From Xanthobacter agilis (GTDB lineage Bacteria; Pseudomonadota; Alphaproteobacteria; Rhizobiales; Xanthobacteraceae): DNA of 53,182 bases. Made by a program: the position numbers and the translations under genes. The number at the start of each line of letters is the position of its first letter. Position 1 is the stretch's first letter. Shown here in pieces: positions 9,750 through 17,565 of this stretch. Under the pieces are notes generated by a model, which ran no database searches, was not told where the DNA came from, and worked only from the letters and a program-made list of their open reading frames with translations. The stretch lies in the NCBI RefSeq assembly GCF_021730435.1, contig NZ_JABWGX010000032.1:1-53182 (forward strand). The letters run 5' to 3'.

Positions 9750-10538
9750 TTGAGCGAACAGCGGCAGCCCGCCGCAGGCGCGGATTATGCGCTGGAGGCC
9801 CTCTGCGGACGCATCTACGAGCGGCACCGCGACACCATCAAGGTACAGAAGCCCCATGTGGCGGTGGCCAACCTCGTCCGCATCGTCGAGGCGGTGCTCA
9901 CCCTGTCCAACCGGCACGGCTTTCACGCCACCACCCTGCGCGACCTCTCGCGCGCGGCCGGCATCAGCATGGGCGGCCTGTATTCCTACTTCGACGGCAA
10001 GGACACGCTGCTGCTGATGATCCTGGAGCAGGTGGCCGACGCGGTCATCGAGGCGCTGGAGGCCGTGCCGGAGCCGGTGCGCGCCGATCCCGCCGAGCAT
10101 CTGGCCTGGCTCATCGCCACCCATGTGGCGCTCTCGGAGACCATGCAGCCCTGGTTCGTGTTCGCCTACATGGAGGCGAAGGCGTTTCCGCCGCCGGCCC
10201 GCAAGGCGGCGGTCGCCAGCGAACTTGCCACCGAGCGCATGTTCGCCCAGGTGCTGGAGGCGGGCGTGCGCGCCGGCTGCTTCAGCGTGGCCGACGTGGA
10301 CTTCACCGCCACCCTCATCAAGCCGCTGCTGCAAGACTGGTATGTGAAGCGCGGCAAATACCGAAAGCGCGGCGTGAACGCCGCCACCTATGCCGCCCGC
10401 GTGAGCGACTTCGTGCTCGCCGCGCTGACGCCGCGTCCGGCGGCAGAGTCGGAAACGCCGCTTCCGCCCAAGGCGTCCTTGCCCGTGGGCAAGGCATCCA
10501 CCCCCCGAAATCCGACCCGCAAGCGCAAGGTGGACTGA
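9750..10538 (+). CDS. TetR/AcrR-family transcriptional regulator
   Basis: A 262-residue repressor-type protein. The TetR N-terminal HTH is clear: HATTLRDLSRAAGISMGGLYSYFDGKDTLLLMI, shown here in parts, near residues 57-89. The C-terminal half is a helical ligand domain, and the protein ends in a Lys/Arg-rich tail (PTRKRKVD). No ATG fits, so a TTG start at 9750 is proposed. It sits 7 nt after GGGGAG and removes a 68-codon upstream extension of low-quality coding sequence. It is convergent with the thiolase gene of the acyl-CoA block, and its putative operator recurs upstream of the acyl-CoA dehydrogenase. A role as acyl-CoA-responsive repressor is inferred. Confidence 0.85.
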   Translation: MSEQRQPAAGADYALEALCGRIYERHRDTIKVQKPHVAVANLVRIVEAVLTLSNRHGFHATTLRDLSRAAGISMGGLYSYFDGKDTLLLMILEQVADAVIEALEAVPEPVRADPAEHLAWLIATHVALSETMQPWFVFAYMEAKAFPPPARKAAVASELATERMFAQVLEAGVRAGCFSVADVDFTATLIKPLLQDWYVKRGKYRKRGVNAATYAARVSDFVLAALTPRPAAESETPLPPKASLPVGKASTPRNPTRKRKVD

Positions 10539-10643
10539 GGCCGCCGCCCCTTCGGCCGGCGCCGAACCGATCACGCCGCGCCGACGTGGCCGCAAGCTCC
10601 CGCCGCGGCATGATCCGCGCCTTGGCGCGCCCGCCCCGAGGAC

Positions 10644-10674
10644 CGGGAAGGCCCGACCACACCGGACCTTCCCG
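10644..10674. terminator. Hairpin between convergent TetR and thiolase genes
   Basis: CGGGAAGG (10644-10651) and CCTTCCCG (10667-10674) are perfect 8-bp arms with a 15-nt loop, placed 10 nt past the thiolase stop. A bidirectional terminator is plausible; no T-run follows. Confidence 0.5.
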
Positions 10675-10683
10675 CGAAGGGTC

Positions 10684-11868
10684 TCAGACCCGCTCGACAA
10701 TGGCGGCGATACCCTGGCCGCCGCCGATGCACATTGTGATGAGGCCATAGCGCTGGCCGGTGCGCTGCAACTCATAGATCGCCTTGATGGCGAGGATGGC
10801 ACCGGAAGCGCCCACCGGATGGCCGAGCGCGATGGCGCCGCCATTGGGGTTCACCTTGGCCGGATCGAAGCCGAGCGCGCGGCTCACCGCGCACGACTGG
10901 GCCGCGAACGCCTCGTTCGATTCGATGAGGTCGATGGCGTCGAGCGGCAGACCCGCCTTGGCGAGGGCGATCTTCACCGCCGGCACCGGACCCATGCCCA
11001 TCTCGGAGGGATCGACCCCTGCGAGCCCGTAGGAGACGAGCCGCGCCATGGGCTTCAGGCCCTTGGCCTTGACCGTCTCGCCGGTGGCGAGGATCACCAT
11101 GCCGGCGCCGTCATTGATGCCGGAGGCGTTGCCCGCCGTGACCGTGCCATCCTTCTTGAACACCGGGCGCAGCTTGGTCATGTCGGCCACGCTCACCTCG
11201 GCGCGCACATGCTCGTCGGTGTCGAACACCACGGTGCCCTTGCGGGTGGTGATCTCCACCGGGGCGATCTGGTCCTTGAAATGGCCGGCGGCGATGGCGG
11301 CGGCGGCCCGGCGATGGCTCTCCACCGCGGCCGCGTCCTGGTCCTCGCGGGAGATGGCATAGCGCGCGGACACGTTCTCGGCGGTGACACCCATGTGGCC
11401 ATGGCCGAACGGATCGGTGAGCACGCCCACCATCATGTCCACCGCCGTGGTCGCGCCCATGCGCTGGCCCCAGCGGGCGGCGGGCATCAGGTAGCCGCCG
11501 CGGCTCATGCTCTCGGCGCCGCCGGCGAGGGCGATATCGGCATCGCCCAGCTTCAGGAGCTGGGTGGCGTTGACGATGGCCTGGAGCCCCGAGCCGCACA
11601 GGCGGTTCACGGTGAGGGCCGGCGTCTCCTGGGGCACGCCCGCGTCCATGGCCACGACGCGCGAGACGTACATGTCGCGTGCTTCGGTGTGGATCACGTT
11701 GCCCACCACCGCGTGGCCGACATCGGCCGCCTCGATGCCGGCGCGGGCGATGGCCGCCTTGGCGGCATGGGCGCCGAGGGCGGTGGGCGGGATATCCTTC
11801 AGCGCACCGCCGAAGTCGCCGATGGGCGTGCGGGCGCCGGAAACGATGAAGACCTCGGTCGTGCTCAT
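10684..11868 (-). CDS. Acetyl-CoA acyltransferase / beta-ketothiolase
   Basis: A 394-residue thiolase of the biodegradative/biosynthetic type. It cleaves 3-ketoacyl-CoA with CoA or condenses two acyl-CoAs. The nucleophile Cys91 lies in NRLCGSG, His350 in GHPVGASG and the acid/base Cys380 in CIGGGQG, so the catalytic triad is complete. Sequence character is closer to BktB/PhaA-type thiolases than to FadA. It follows the 3-hydroxyacyl-CoA dehydrogenase gene by 78 bp on the same strand and probably completes the same beta-oxidation sequence. It could also feed polyhydroxyalkanoate synthesis, but no phaB or phaC is nearby. Confidence 0.92.
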   Translation of the reverse strand: MSTTEVFIVSGARTPIGDFGGALKDIPPTALGAHAAKAAIARAGIEAADVGHAVVGNVIHTEARDMYVSRVVAMDAGVPQETPALTVNRLCGSGLQAIVNATQLLKLGDADIALAGGAESMSRGGYLMPAARWGQRMGATTAVDMMVGVLTDPFGHGHMGVTAENVSARYAISREDQDAAAVESHRRAAAAIAAGHFKDQIAPVEITTRKGTVVFDTDEHVRAEVSVADMTKLRPVFKKDGTVTAGNASGINDGAGMVILATGETVKAKGLKPMARLVSYGLAGVDPSEMGMGPVPAVKIALAKAGLPLDAIDLIESNEAFAAQSCAVSRALGFDPAKVNPNGGAIALGHPVGASGAILAIKAIYELQRTGQRYGLITMCIGGGQGIAAIVERV

Positions 11869-11946
11869 TGGGGGCTCCTCCGGGAACCTGTGGGCGAAGG
11901 CGTCGCCGCCCCGCGTCGGGAGAATGAAGCGCTTATGGAACCGATC

Positions 11947-13023
11947 TCAGGCCGCCGCCACCGGCGCGAACGCCGGCACCGGATGATGATCGCGGGCGCA
12001 CAGGGCCCCCACCGCCGCCTCGACGGCCACGGCACCGTAACGGTGCATGAGGGCGAACGGCCCCTCCTTGAACTTCAACGCCAGCACCGCGCCCTGATCC
12101 ACGGCCGCGGGCGCCGCCACCTGCTCGGCCGCGAGTTCCAGCGCCGGCAGCGCCAGCGCGCCCAGCAGGCGCCGCTCCACGAGATCGAGATCGGCGCCGG
12201 CCACGCGATCCTCCAGCGGCCAGTCGGCGCCGGTCTTGGCCTGGGCGTCGAGAAGCCGGCTCGTGGTGTAGAACGGCCCCAGCGACGCCAGATTGGTCAT
12301 GGCATGGGCCGAGACGGCCGGGCGGATCAGGTTCATCACCGTGAACGGCCCAGCCGCGGCGCCGAGGCGCTCCTGCGCCACCTGGTCCACATCCGCTGGG
12401 CCGGCGATGCCGTCCTCCACGATCCGGGTGGCCTCGTTGTAATAGGGGCAGAAGAAGCGGTTGATGGCAAAGCCCGGCCGGTCCTTGCACGGCAGCGGCG
12501 TGCGGCGGGTCGCTTCAAGGAAGGCCAGCGCCTGTTCCACCGTGGCGTCGGCGGTCGCCGCAGAGCGCACCACCTCCACCAGGGGCGAGACTTCCGCCGG
12601 GCTGAAATAGTGCAGCCCCAGGACCCGCGGCGCGAAGGAAAAGCCCTGCGCGAGATCACCCACCTTCAAGGCGCTGGTGTTGGTGGCGAGGATGGCGGAC
12701 GGGGCCAGATGGGCCTCCAGTTCCGTGAACAGCGCGCGCTTCACCGCAAGATCCTCGAACACCGCCTCGATCACCACGTCGGCGGCACGAATGGCGGAGA
12801 GCGTGGCCGCCGGTGCGAGACGGGCCAGGGCGGCGTCCGCATCGGCCTGCGACAGGCGGCCATTCTTCACCCAGCGCCCATAGACATGGGCCGCGCGCGC
12901 CTTCAGTTTGTCCACGCCGTCGGGCCTCTGGTCGAACACCAGCACGTCGAGCCCATGGCGCGCCGCGTCGAGGGCGATACCGCCGCCCATGAGGCCGGCG
13001 CCGATGACAGCCAAACGCTTCAT
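11947..13023 (-). CDS. 3-hydroxyacyl-CoA dehydrogenase, NAD-binding
   Basis: A 358-residue stand-alone dehydrogenase that oxidises 3-hydroxyacyl-CoA to 3-ketoacyl-CoA with NAD+. The Rossmann motif GAGLMGGG is at residues 8-15. ATNTSAL and LHYFSPAEVSPLVEVV carry the family's catalytic histidine, and the substrate domain contains KDRPGFAINRFF. Length exceeds the usual 280-290 residues through an extended C-terminal helical region, as in many alphaproteobacterial members. The ATG at 13023 gives [10 protein letters not shown]; an upstream extension of 17 codons is not family-like. A PsrA-like box lies 87 bp upstream. It probably forms an operon with the downstream thiolase. Confidence 0.92.
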   Translation of the reverse strand: MKRLAVIGAGLMGGGIALDAARHGLDVLVFDQRPDGVDKLKARAAHVYGRWVKNGRLSQADADAALARLAPAATLSAIRAADVVIEAVFEDLAVKRALFTELEAHLAPSAILATNTSALKVGDLAQGFSFAPRVLGLHYFSPAEVSPLVEVVRSAATADATVEQALAFLEATRRTPLPCKDRPGFAINRFFCPYYNEATRIVEDGIAGPADVDQVAQERLGAAAGPFTVMNLIRPAVSAHAMTNLASLGPFYTTSRLLDAQAKTGADWPLEDRVAGADLDLVERRLLGALALPALELAAEQVAAPAAVDQGAVLALKFKEGPFALMHRYGAVAVEAAVGALCARDHHPVPAFAPVAAA

Positions 13024-13109
13024 TCCCGTTCCTCCCCGCCGGCCCGGACGCCACCGGGCTCCGCCGCTTCGCACGCGGCCGGTCGCCGGCCACCGCCCCT
13101 AAATTGTAT

Positions 13110-13123
13110 CAAACGATTGTTTG
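13110..13123. promoter_or_regulatory. PsrA-like TetR-family operator candidate
   Basis: CAAAC-GATT-GTTTG fits the known PsrA consensus (G/C)AAAC-N2-4-GTTT(G/C). PsrA is a TetR-family, fatty-acid-responsive regulator of beta-oxidation genes. The site lies 87 bp upstream of the 3-hydroxyacyl-CoA dehydrogenase start in the 174-bp gap after the kinase gene. Which regulator binds here is unknown. Confidence 0.55.
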
Positions 13124-13197
13124 GTTCGCACCCCATACCCCTCCCCGCCGAGGCGCGCAATGGTTTGGGAGCGCCCGCAGGTCGCGAACCGCGCCGC

Positions 13198-14220
13198 TCA
13201 GCCCTCGGTCAGCGCCGCGGCGCGCGCCGCGAAGGCGGCGGCGAGGCGGCCGGTGTCCCCGGCATTGGCGGAATTGGCGTTGCCGGCCTTGGCGCGGGCG
13301 GCGATGCCCTCGAAGATCACCGCCCAGCGGAACAGGGCAAAGGCCATGTGGAAATCGGTGAGCGCCTGCCCATGGCGCGCCACGGCATCATATTGCGCCA
13401 CCACATCCCGCAGCTCCGGGATGCCGAGGTCTTCGAGATCCAATCCCGCGATGCCGCCATATTCGTCCGGTCGCGACACCCAGGCCATAGCGCAATGGGC
13501 GAGGTCCGCCAGCGGATGGCCAAGGGTGGACAATTCCCAGTCCAGCACCGCCACCACCTCGGGCTTCGTGGGATGGAACATGAGATTGCCGATGCGATAA
13601 TCGCCATGCACGAGGCTGGTGGTGTCGTCCGTGGGCAGGTGCGCCGGCAGCCACGCCACAAGGTGGTCGATATGGGCATCCTCACGGGTCTTGGAGAGCG
13701 CCCACTGCCGCGTCCAGCGCCCGATCTGGCGGGCGAAGTAATTGCCCGGCTTTCCGAAATCGGAAAGGCCCACCGCCGCGACATCCACATTGTGGAACGC
13801 GGCAAGGGTCCGCGCCATGGCGCCATACATGGCCCGCCGCTCCCCCGGCGCGACGCCCGGCAGGGTGCAGTCGTGGAACACCCGCCCTTCCACTTTTTCC
13901 ATGACGTAGAACGGCGTACCGATGATGTCCCGATCGGCGCAAGAGGCGAGCGCCGGCGGCACCGGTACGTCGGTCTGCGCCAGCGCGCGGATGATGCGGT
14001 ATTCGCGATCGACCGCATGGGCGGACGGCAGCAGATTGCCCGCCGGCTGCTTGCGCAGCACCAGGGCGCGGTCGTCGTAATCCACGAAATAGGTGGGGTT
14101 GGACTGTCCCCCGGCGATGGGGGTGAGGCGCGGCGCGCCGACAAGGCCCCCCACCTGCGCCTTCAGATAGGCATCGAGGGCGGCGGGATCGAAACCCAAA
14201 CGATCGCGCTCCAGGCTCAT
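13198..14220 (-). CDS. APH-family kinase (LvaA/ACAD11-kinase-like)
   Basis: A 340-residue aminoglycoside-phosphotransferase-fold protein (PF01636), almost certainly not an antibiotic enzyme. The catalytic loop HGDYRIGN and the DWE metal-binding motif in VVAVLDWELSTLGHP are intact, as is an N-terminal LRKQPAG segment with the likely ATP-binding Lys. Its ATG overlaps the acyl-CoA dehydrogenase stop by 4 bp (ATGA). In human ACAD10/11 such kinase and dehydrogenase domains are fused, and in Pseudomonas LvaA/LvaC they phosphorylate and rearrange 4-hydroxyacyl-CoA. This pairing suggests the same chemistry here. The small LvaB partner is not seen nearby. Confidence 0.86.
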   Translation of the reverse strand: MSLERDRLGFDPAALDAYLKAQVGGLVGAPRLTPIAGGQSNPTYFVDYDDRALVLRKQPAGNLLPSAHAVDREYRIIRALAQTDVPVPPALASCADRDIIGTPFYVMEKVEGRVFHDCTLPGVAPGERRAMYGAMARTLAAFHNVDVAAVGLSDFGKPGNYFARQIGRWTRQWALSKTREDAHIDHLVAWLPAHLPTDDTTSLVHGDYRIGNLMFHPTKPEVVAVLDWELSTLGHPLADLAHCAMAWVSRPDEYGGIAGLDLEDLGIPELRDVVAQYDAVARHGQALTDFHMAFALFRWAVIFEGIAARAKAGNANSANAGDTGRLAAAFAARAAALTEG

Positions 14221-15434
14221 GCCACGCCCCCCGCCACCGGCCAGCGCCAGAAATCGCCCTGTTCCTTGTCCAGGAAGCGGTTCAGCACCATCTGGTGGAC
14301 CTCGTCGGCGCCGTCCACCAGCCGCGCCTGACGGGCGTAGCGATAGACCCACTCCAGGACCGTGTCCTTGGAATAGCCGCGCGCGCCGTTGATCTGGATG
14401 GCGGTATCGGCCGCCTTGTGCAGCGTGTTGGCGGCCTGGATCTTGGCCATGGACACCTCCTTGCGGGCGAGGCCGCCGCGATCCAGCTCCCACGCCGCCT
14501 TCATCACCAGAAGGTGGCCGATCTCGATCTCCATGGCGAGCCGGCCCAGCATGAGCTGCACGCTTTCCCGGTCGGCCAGCCGCACACCGAAGCCGTGGCG
14601 CTCGGCGGCATAGTCGCGGGCGATCTCCACGCAGCGGGCGGCGAGGCCCAGCCAGCGCATGCAATGGGTGAGGCGCGCCGGCCCCAGGCGGATCTGCGTC
14701 ACCTTCAGGCCCCTGCCGACGCCCAGCAGAATGTCTTGCGGCGGAATTTCCAGCCCGTCGAACTCCAGCTCGCAATGACCGCCGTGCTCCTCCGGCCCCA
14801 TGATGGGAATGCGCCGCAGGATGCGCCAGCCCGGCGCGTCGCGATGGAAGGCGAAGGCGGTGAGGCCGGTGCGCGGATCATCGGACATGCGGGCGATGAC
14901 GGTGAAGTGGGCCGCCTCCTCCGCCCCGGTGATGAACCATTTGCGGCCATACAGGCGATAGGCGCCGTTGGGCTGGGCCTCGGCCCGGGTCAGCATCATG
15001 CCGGGGTCGGAACCGCCGCCGGGATGGGGCTCGGTCATGGCGAAGGCGGAACGCACCCGGCCTGCCACGATGGGGGCGAGCCAGCGCGCCTTCTGGTCGG
15101 GCGTGCCCACCGCCTCGAACATCATCATGTTGCCGTCGTCGGGGGCGGCCGAATTGAACACCACGGGGCCGAAAATGGAGCGGTTCATCTGCGGGTAGCA
15201 CACCGCCATGCCCACCCGGCCCACGCCCAGCCCGCCGCTCTCCCGCTTGAGCTGGAGGCACCACAGGCCGGCGGCCCGCGCCTTCGCGCGCAGCGCGGCC
15301 AGCAGGTCGGCGCGGATGTTTTCGTGCGCGTCGTAGGCCTGCGGATCGCCCTCGTGGGGCAGGATTTCCGCGGCCACGAAATCGGCGATGCGGGCGCGCA
15401 GCGCCTCAAGCTCGGGGGAGATGGCGAAATCCAT
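14217..15434 (-). CDS. Acyl-CoA dehydrogenase, ACAD10/11-LvaC-like
   Basis: A 405-residue flavoprotein of the acyl-CoA dehydrogenase superfamily. The N-terminal helical domain starts MDFAISPELEALRAR. The beta domain includes FAMTEPHPGGGSDP and KWFITGAE. The C-terminal helical domain contains the Arg/Gly-rich flavin-contact region ending in QINGARGYSKDTVLEWVYR. Related family members either desaturate acyl-CoAs or, in the LvaC/ACAD11 branch, convert 4-phosphoacyl-CoA to 3-hydroxyacyl-CoA. Coupling by ATGA overlap to the APH-type kinase favours the second role; that is inference. The start at 15434 fits the family N-terminus. A palindromic TetR-type site lies about 115 bp upstream. Confidence 0.88.
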   Translation of the reverse strand: MDFAISPELEALRARIADFVAAEILPHEGDPQAYDAHENIRADLLAALRAKARAAGLWCLQLKRESGGLGVGRVGMAVCYPQMNRSIFGPVVFNSAAPDDGNMMMFEAVGTPDQKARWLAPIVAGRVRSAFAMTEPHPGGGSDPGMMLTRAEAQPNGAYRLYGRKWFITGAEEAAHFTVIARMSDDPRTGLTAFAFHRDAPGWRILRRIPIMGPEEHGGHCELEFDGLEIPPQDILLGVGRGLKVTQIRLGPARLTHCMRWLGLAARCVEIARDYAAERHGFGVRLADRESVQLMLGRLAMEIEIGHLLVMKAAWELDRGGLARKEVSMAKIQAANTLHKAADTAIQINGARGYSKDTVLEWVYRYARQARLVDGADEVHQMVLNRFLDKEQGDFWRWPVAGGVA

Positions 15435-15545
15435 GGCGTCTCTCCGCTTTCGCCGGGGCGTTGCCTCGCCCCCGGCCGGCACCGGGAGGGCGCCCCGAGA
15501 CCTTCGGAACATCCCGCGGCGCAAAAGGCTCGCCCGTAAATTTCG

Positions 15546-15559
15546 AGCGAGCGCTCGTT
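15546..15559. promoter_or_regulatory. Candidate TetR-family operator upstream of acyl-CoA dehydrogenase
   Basis: The perfect palindrome CGAGCGCTCG (15548-15557), flanked by A and T at matching distance, resembles the site at 9666-9679 ahead of the TetR gene. It is followed on the plus strand by TTTTCTATAG, the most AT-rich stretch of this gap and a likely promoter core for the minus-strand gene. Confidence 0.42.
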
Positions 15560-15683
15560 TTCTATAGGAGCAAAGAAAGGCACGCAAGAGCCCGCCCCAG
15601 CCCACTCGGGAGAAGGCGGGCGACGATGGTGGCTTGCGGCAACGGCGTCCGGCCCCGCCAGCAACACCGGTCGCAAACGCAAA

Positions 15684-15714
15684 GCGGGCGGGATGGCCGC
15701 GCCACCCCGCCCGC
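15684..15714 (-). terminator. Terminator after scoA-scoB
   Basis: Perfect 9-bp arms GCGGGCGGG (15684-15692) and CCCGCCCGC (15706-15714) are extended by inner pairs. On the minus strand the stem is followed by TTTGCGTTTGCG, much like the tail after leuA. A second perfect 9-bp hairpin with a 3-nt loop lies at 15728-15748, closer to the scoB stop. Confidence 0.65.
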
Positions 15715-15758
15715 AGATCACGCCCGGCGCGCGCCCGGCGGGCGCGCGATGCCGGTTC

Positions 15759-16400
15759 TCAGAGGCCGACCTCGAACTTGGCGGCGGTCTTGGCCTTCAC
15801 CTCGTCGAGGCTGACGCCCGGCGCCAGTTCCTTCAGCACCAGCGCGCCACCACGCTTGGTGAACTCGAACACCGCAAGGTCGGTGATGACGAAGTCGGTG
15901 ACATGGGTGCCAGTGAGCGGCAGGGTGCAGCGCTCCACCAGCTTCGGCGCGCCGGACTTCTCCACATGCTCCATGAGCACGATCACTTCCTTGGCGCCGG
16001 CCACCAAGTCCATGGCGCCGCCCATGCCCTTCACCATCTTGCCCGGCACCATCCAATTGGCGATGTCGCCGTGCTCGGACACCTGCATGGAGCCGAGGAT
16101 GGACAGGTCCATGTGGCCGCCGCGGATCATGGCGAACGAATCGGAGCTGGAGAAATAAGCGGTCTCCGGCACCTCGGTCACGGTCTGCTTGCCGGCATTG
16201 ATGAGGTCGGCGTCTTCCTCGCCCTCATAGGGGAAGGGGCCGATGCCGAGCATGCCGTTCTCGCTCTGGAACGTCACGGTCATGCCCGGGGGCAAAGCGT
16301 TGGCCACCAGGGTCGGAATGCCGATGCCGAGGTTCACATAAAAGCCGTCGCGGATCTGCTGGGCGGCGCGGGCCGCCATCTCGTCACGGGTCCAGGCCAT
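15759..16400 (-). CDS. scoB: 3-oxoacid CoA-transferase subunit B
   Basis: A 213-residue beta subunit of a family I CoA-transferase (succinyl-CoA:3-ketoacid type, also similar to PcaJ). The catalytic glutamate lies in the [10 protein letters not shown] motif (about residues 45-54), with [18 protein letters not shown] and EFTKRGG typical of the subunit. With ScoA it activates acetoacetate or another 3-oxoacid to its CoA ester using succinyl-CoA. The ATG at 16400 is used; its A is shared with the scoA stop (TGATG), so translation is coupled. A GTG one codon upstream is possible but less likely. Confidence 0.93.
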   Translation of the reverse strand: MAWTRDEMAARAAQQIRDGFYVNLGIGIPTLVANALPPGMTVTFQSENGMLGIGPFPYEGEEDADLINAGKQTVTEVPETAYFSSSDSFAMIRGGHMDLSILGSMQVSEHGDIANWMVPGKMVKGMGGAMDLVAGAKEVIVLMEHVEKSGAPKLVERCTLPLTGTHVTDFVITDLAVFEFTKRGGALVLKELAPGVSLDEVKAKTAAKFEVGL

Positions 16401-17113
16401 CACTTCACCTCTTCGCGCTTGCGGGTGGTCACCTTCTCGATCCGCTTCTCGGCGTCCTTGGAGACGATGATGCGGTCCACATAGATGCCGGGGGTGTGGA
16501 TGTGATCGCCGTCGAGTTCGCCGACCTCCACCAGTTCCTCGACTTCCGCCACCGTGATCTTGCCGGCGGTGGCCATCATCGGGTTAAAGTTGCGGGCGGT
16601 CTTGCGGTAGACGAGGTTGCCCGCCTTGTCGGCCTTCCATGCCTTGACGATAGAGAGGTCCGCATGCAGCGCGGTCTCCAGCACATACATGTGGCCGTCG
16701 AACTCGGCGGTGGGCTTGCCCTCGGCGATCACGGTGCCGTAGCCGGTCTTGGTGTAGAAGGCCGGGATGCCGGCGCCGCCGGCGCGGATGCGCTCGGCGA
16801 GCGTGCCCTGGGGGTTGAATTCCAGCTCCAGCGCGCCCTCGATGTAGAGCTTCTCGAACAGCTTGTTCTCGCCCACGTAGGACGACACCATCTTCTTGAT
16901 CTGGTCGTTGGCGAGCAGGATGCCAAGGCCGAAATCGTCAATGCCGCAATTGTTCGAGATCACGGTGAGGTGCTTGGGGCCGAGATCGCGAATGGCGGCG
17001 ATGAGGTTCTCGGGGATGCCGCAGAGCCCGAAGCCGCCGGCCATGATGGTCATGCCGTCGGCGACGATGCCGTCGAGAGCACTTTTCGCGTCAGCGAAAA
17101 CCTTGTTACGCAT
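16400..17113 (-). CDS. scoA: 3-oxoacid CoA-transferase subunit A
   Basis: A 237-residue alpha subunit of the same CoA-transferase. Diagnostic segments are the glycine-rich [16 protein letters not shown] near residues 22-37, [16 protein letters not shown], the [11 protein letters not shown] segment and the FYTKTGYGT region. GGAGGG is visible about 9 nt before the ATG at 17113. It is first in the scoA-scoB pair and lies at the head of a run of minus-strand acyl-CoA genes, which suggests a shared catabolic role. The exact 3-oxoacid substrate (acetoacetate versus 3-oxoadipate) cannot be fixed from sequence. Confidence 0.93.
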   Translation of the reverse strand: MRNKVFADAKSALDGIVADGMTIMAGGFGLCGIPENLIAAIRDLGPKHLTVISNNCGIDDFGLGILLANDQIKKMVSSYVGENKLFEKLYIEGALELEFNPQGTLAERIRAGGAGIPAFYTKTGYGTVIAEGKPTAEFDGHMYVLETALHADLSIVKAWKADKAGNLVYRKTARNFNPMMATAGKITVAEVEELVEVGELDGDHIHTPGIYVDRIIVSKDAEKRIEKVTTRKREEVK

Positions 17114-17508
17114 CGATGAAGTCCCTCCGTGGAGCCGGTTTTCCCCCGATCAGTTCGGCGGCCTCGCCGGCGAAGGCAACCGTGACCCGCTTCATCTGTC
17201 TCGCGACATGGACAGGCGCTTCCCCTGGAACCCGGAACCCCGAACACAGGGCGAGGCTCTCGACGATCACCGGGAAGGGACTTTCCGGGCCCATCGGGCA
17301 GCGCCCGCGCGCCGTGGCGAATGGCGGCGGTCGTCGTGTGTCGTAATGCGCGTCGCCGATCATGCCAAGGGGTTGAGAGAGGTCTTGACGCGGGATAGGG
17401 GAAAACACCCGACGCCGCCCAAAATGCTGCACTGCGAAGGAGTCGCCGCGCCCGCCGCTTCGGCGCCATGCCCGGACGACGCGGGCCGCGCGCGGATGGA
17501 ACACCCCT
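17114..17508. other. Intergenic region leuA terminator to scoA (about 395 bp)
   Basis: No gene supported. It should contain the scoA promoter on the minus strand. No clear operator palindrome or small ORF with a good ribosome binding site was found. Confidence 0.4.
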
Positions 17509-17539
17509 CCAAACGCAAACGCCCGGCCGAAGCCGGGCG
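17509..17539 (-). terminator. leuA intrinsic terminator with UUCG loop
   Basis: On the minus strand an 8-bp perfect G/C stem (17532-17539 and 17520-17527) closes a C(UUCG)G tetraloop and is followed by TTTGCGTTT. It lies 26 nt past the leuA stop. This is a textbook strong stem with an interrupted U-tract. Confidence 0.85.
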
Positions 17540-17565
17540 CCTGTCGCTCTCGCAATGATGCGCGA

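Larger units (their letters stand above)
15435..15758. other. Intergenic region scoB to acyl-CoA dehydrogenase (324 bp)
   Basis: No gene is seen. It holds two G/C-rich hairpins downstream of scoB (15728-15748 and 15684-15714) and a candidate TetR operator (15546-15559) in front of the acyl-CoA dehydrogenase gene, so a transcript probably ends and a new one begins here. Confidence 0.5.

Noticed and set aside
13198-14220. Aminoglycoside resistance gene
   Set aside because: Although the fold is APH-like, operon coupling to an acyl-CoA dehydrogenase and the LvaA/ACAD11 resemblance point to acyl-CoA metabolism.
10819-14331. Open frame of about 1170 codons antisense to thiolase, 3-hydroxyacyl-CoA dehydrogenase and kinase genes
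   Set aside because: Spans several real genes on the opposite strand, with no start signal and shadow-type composition.
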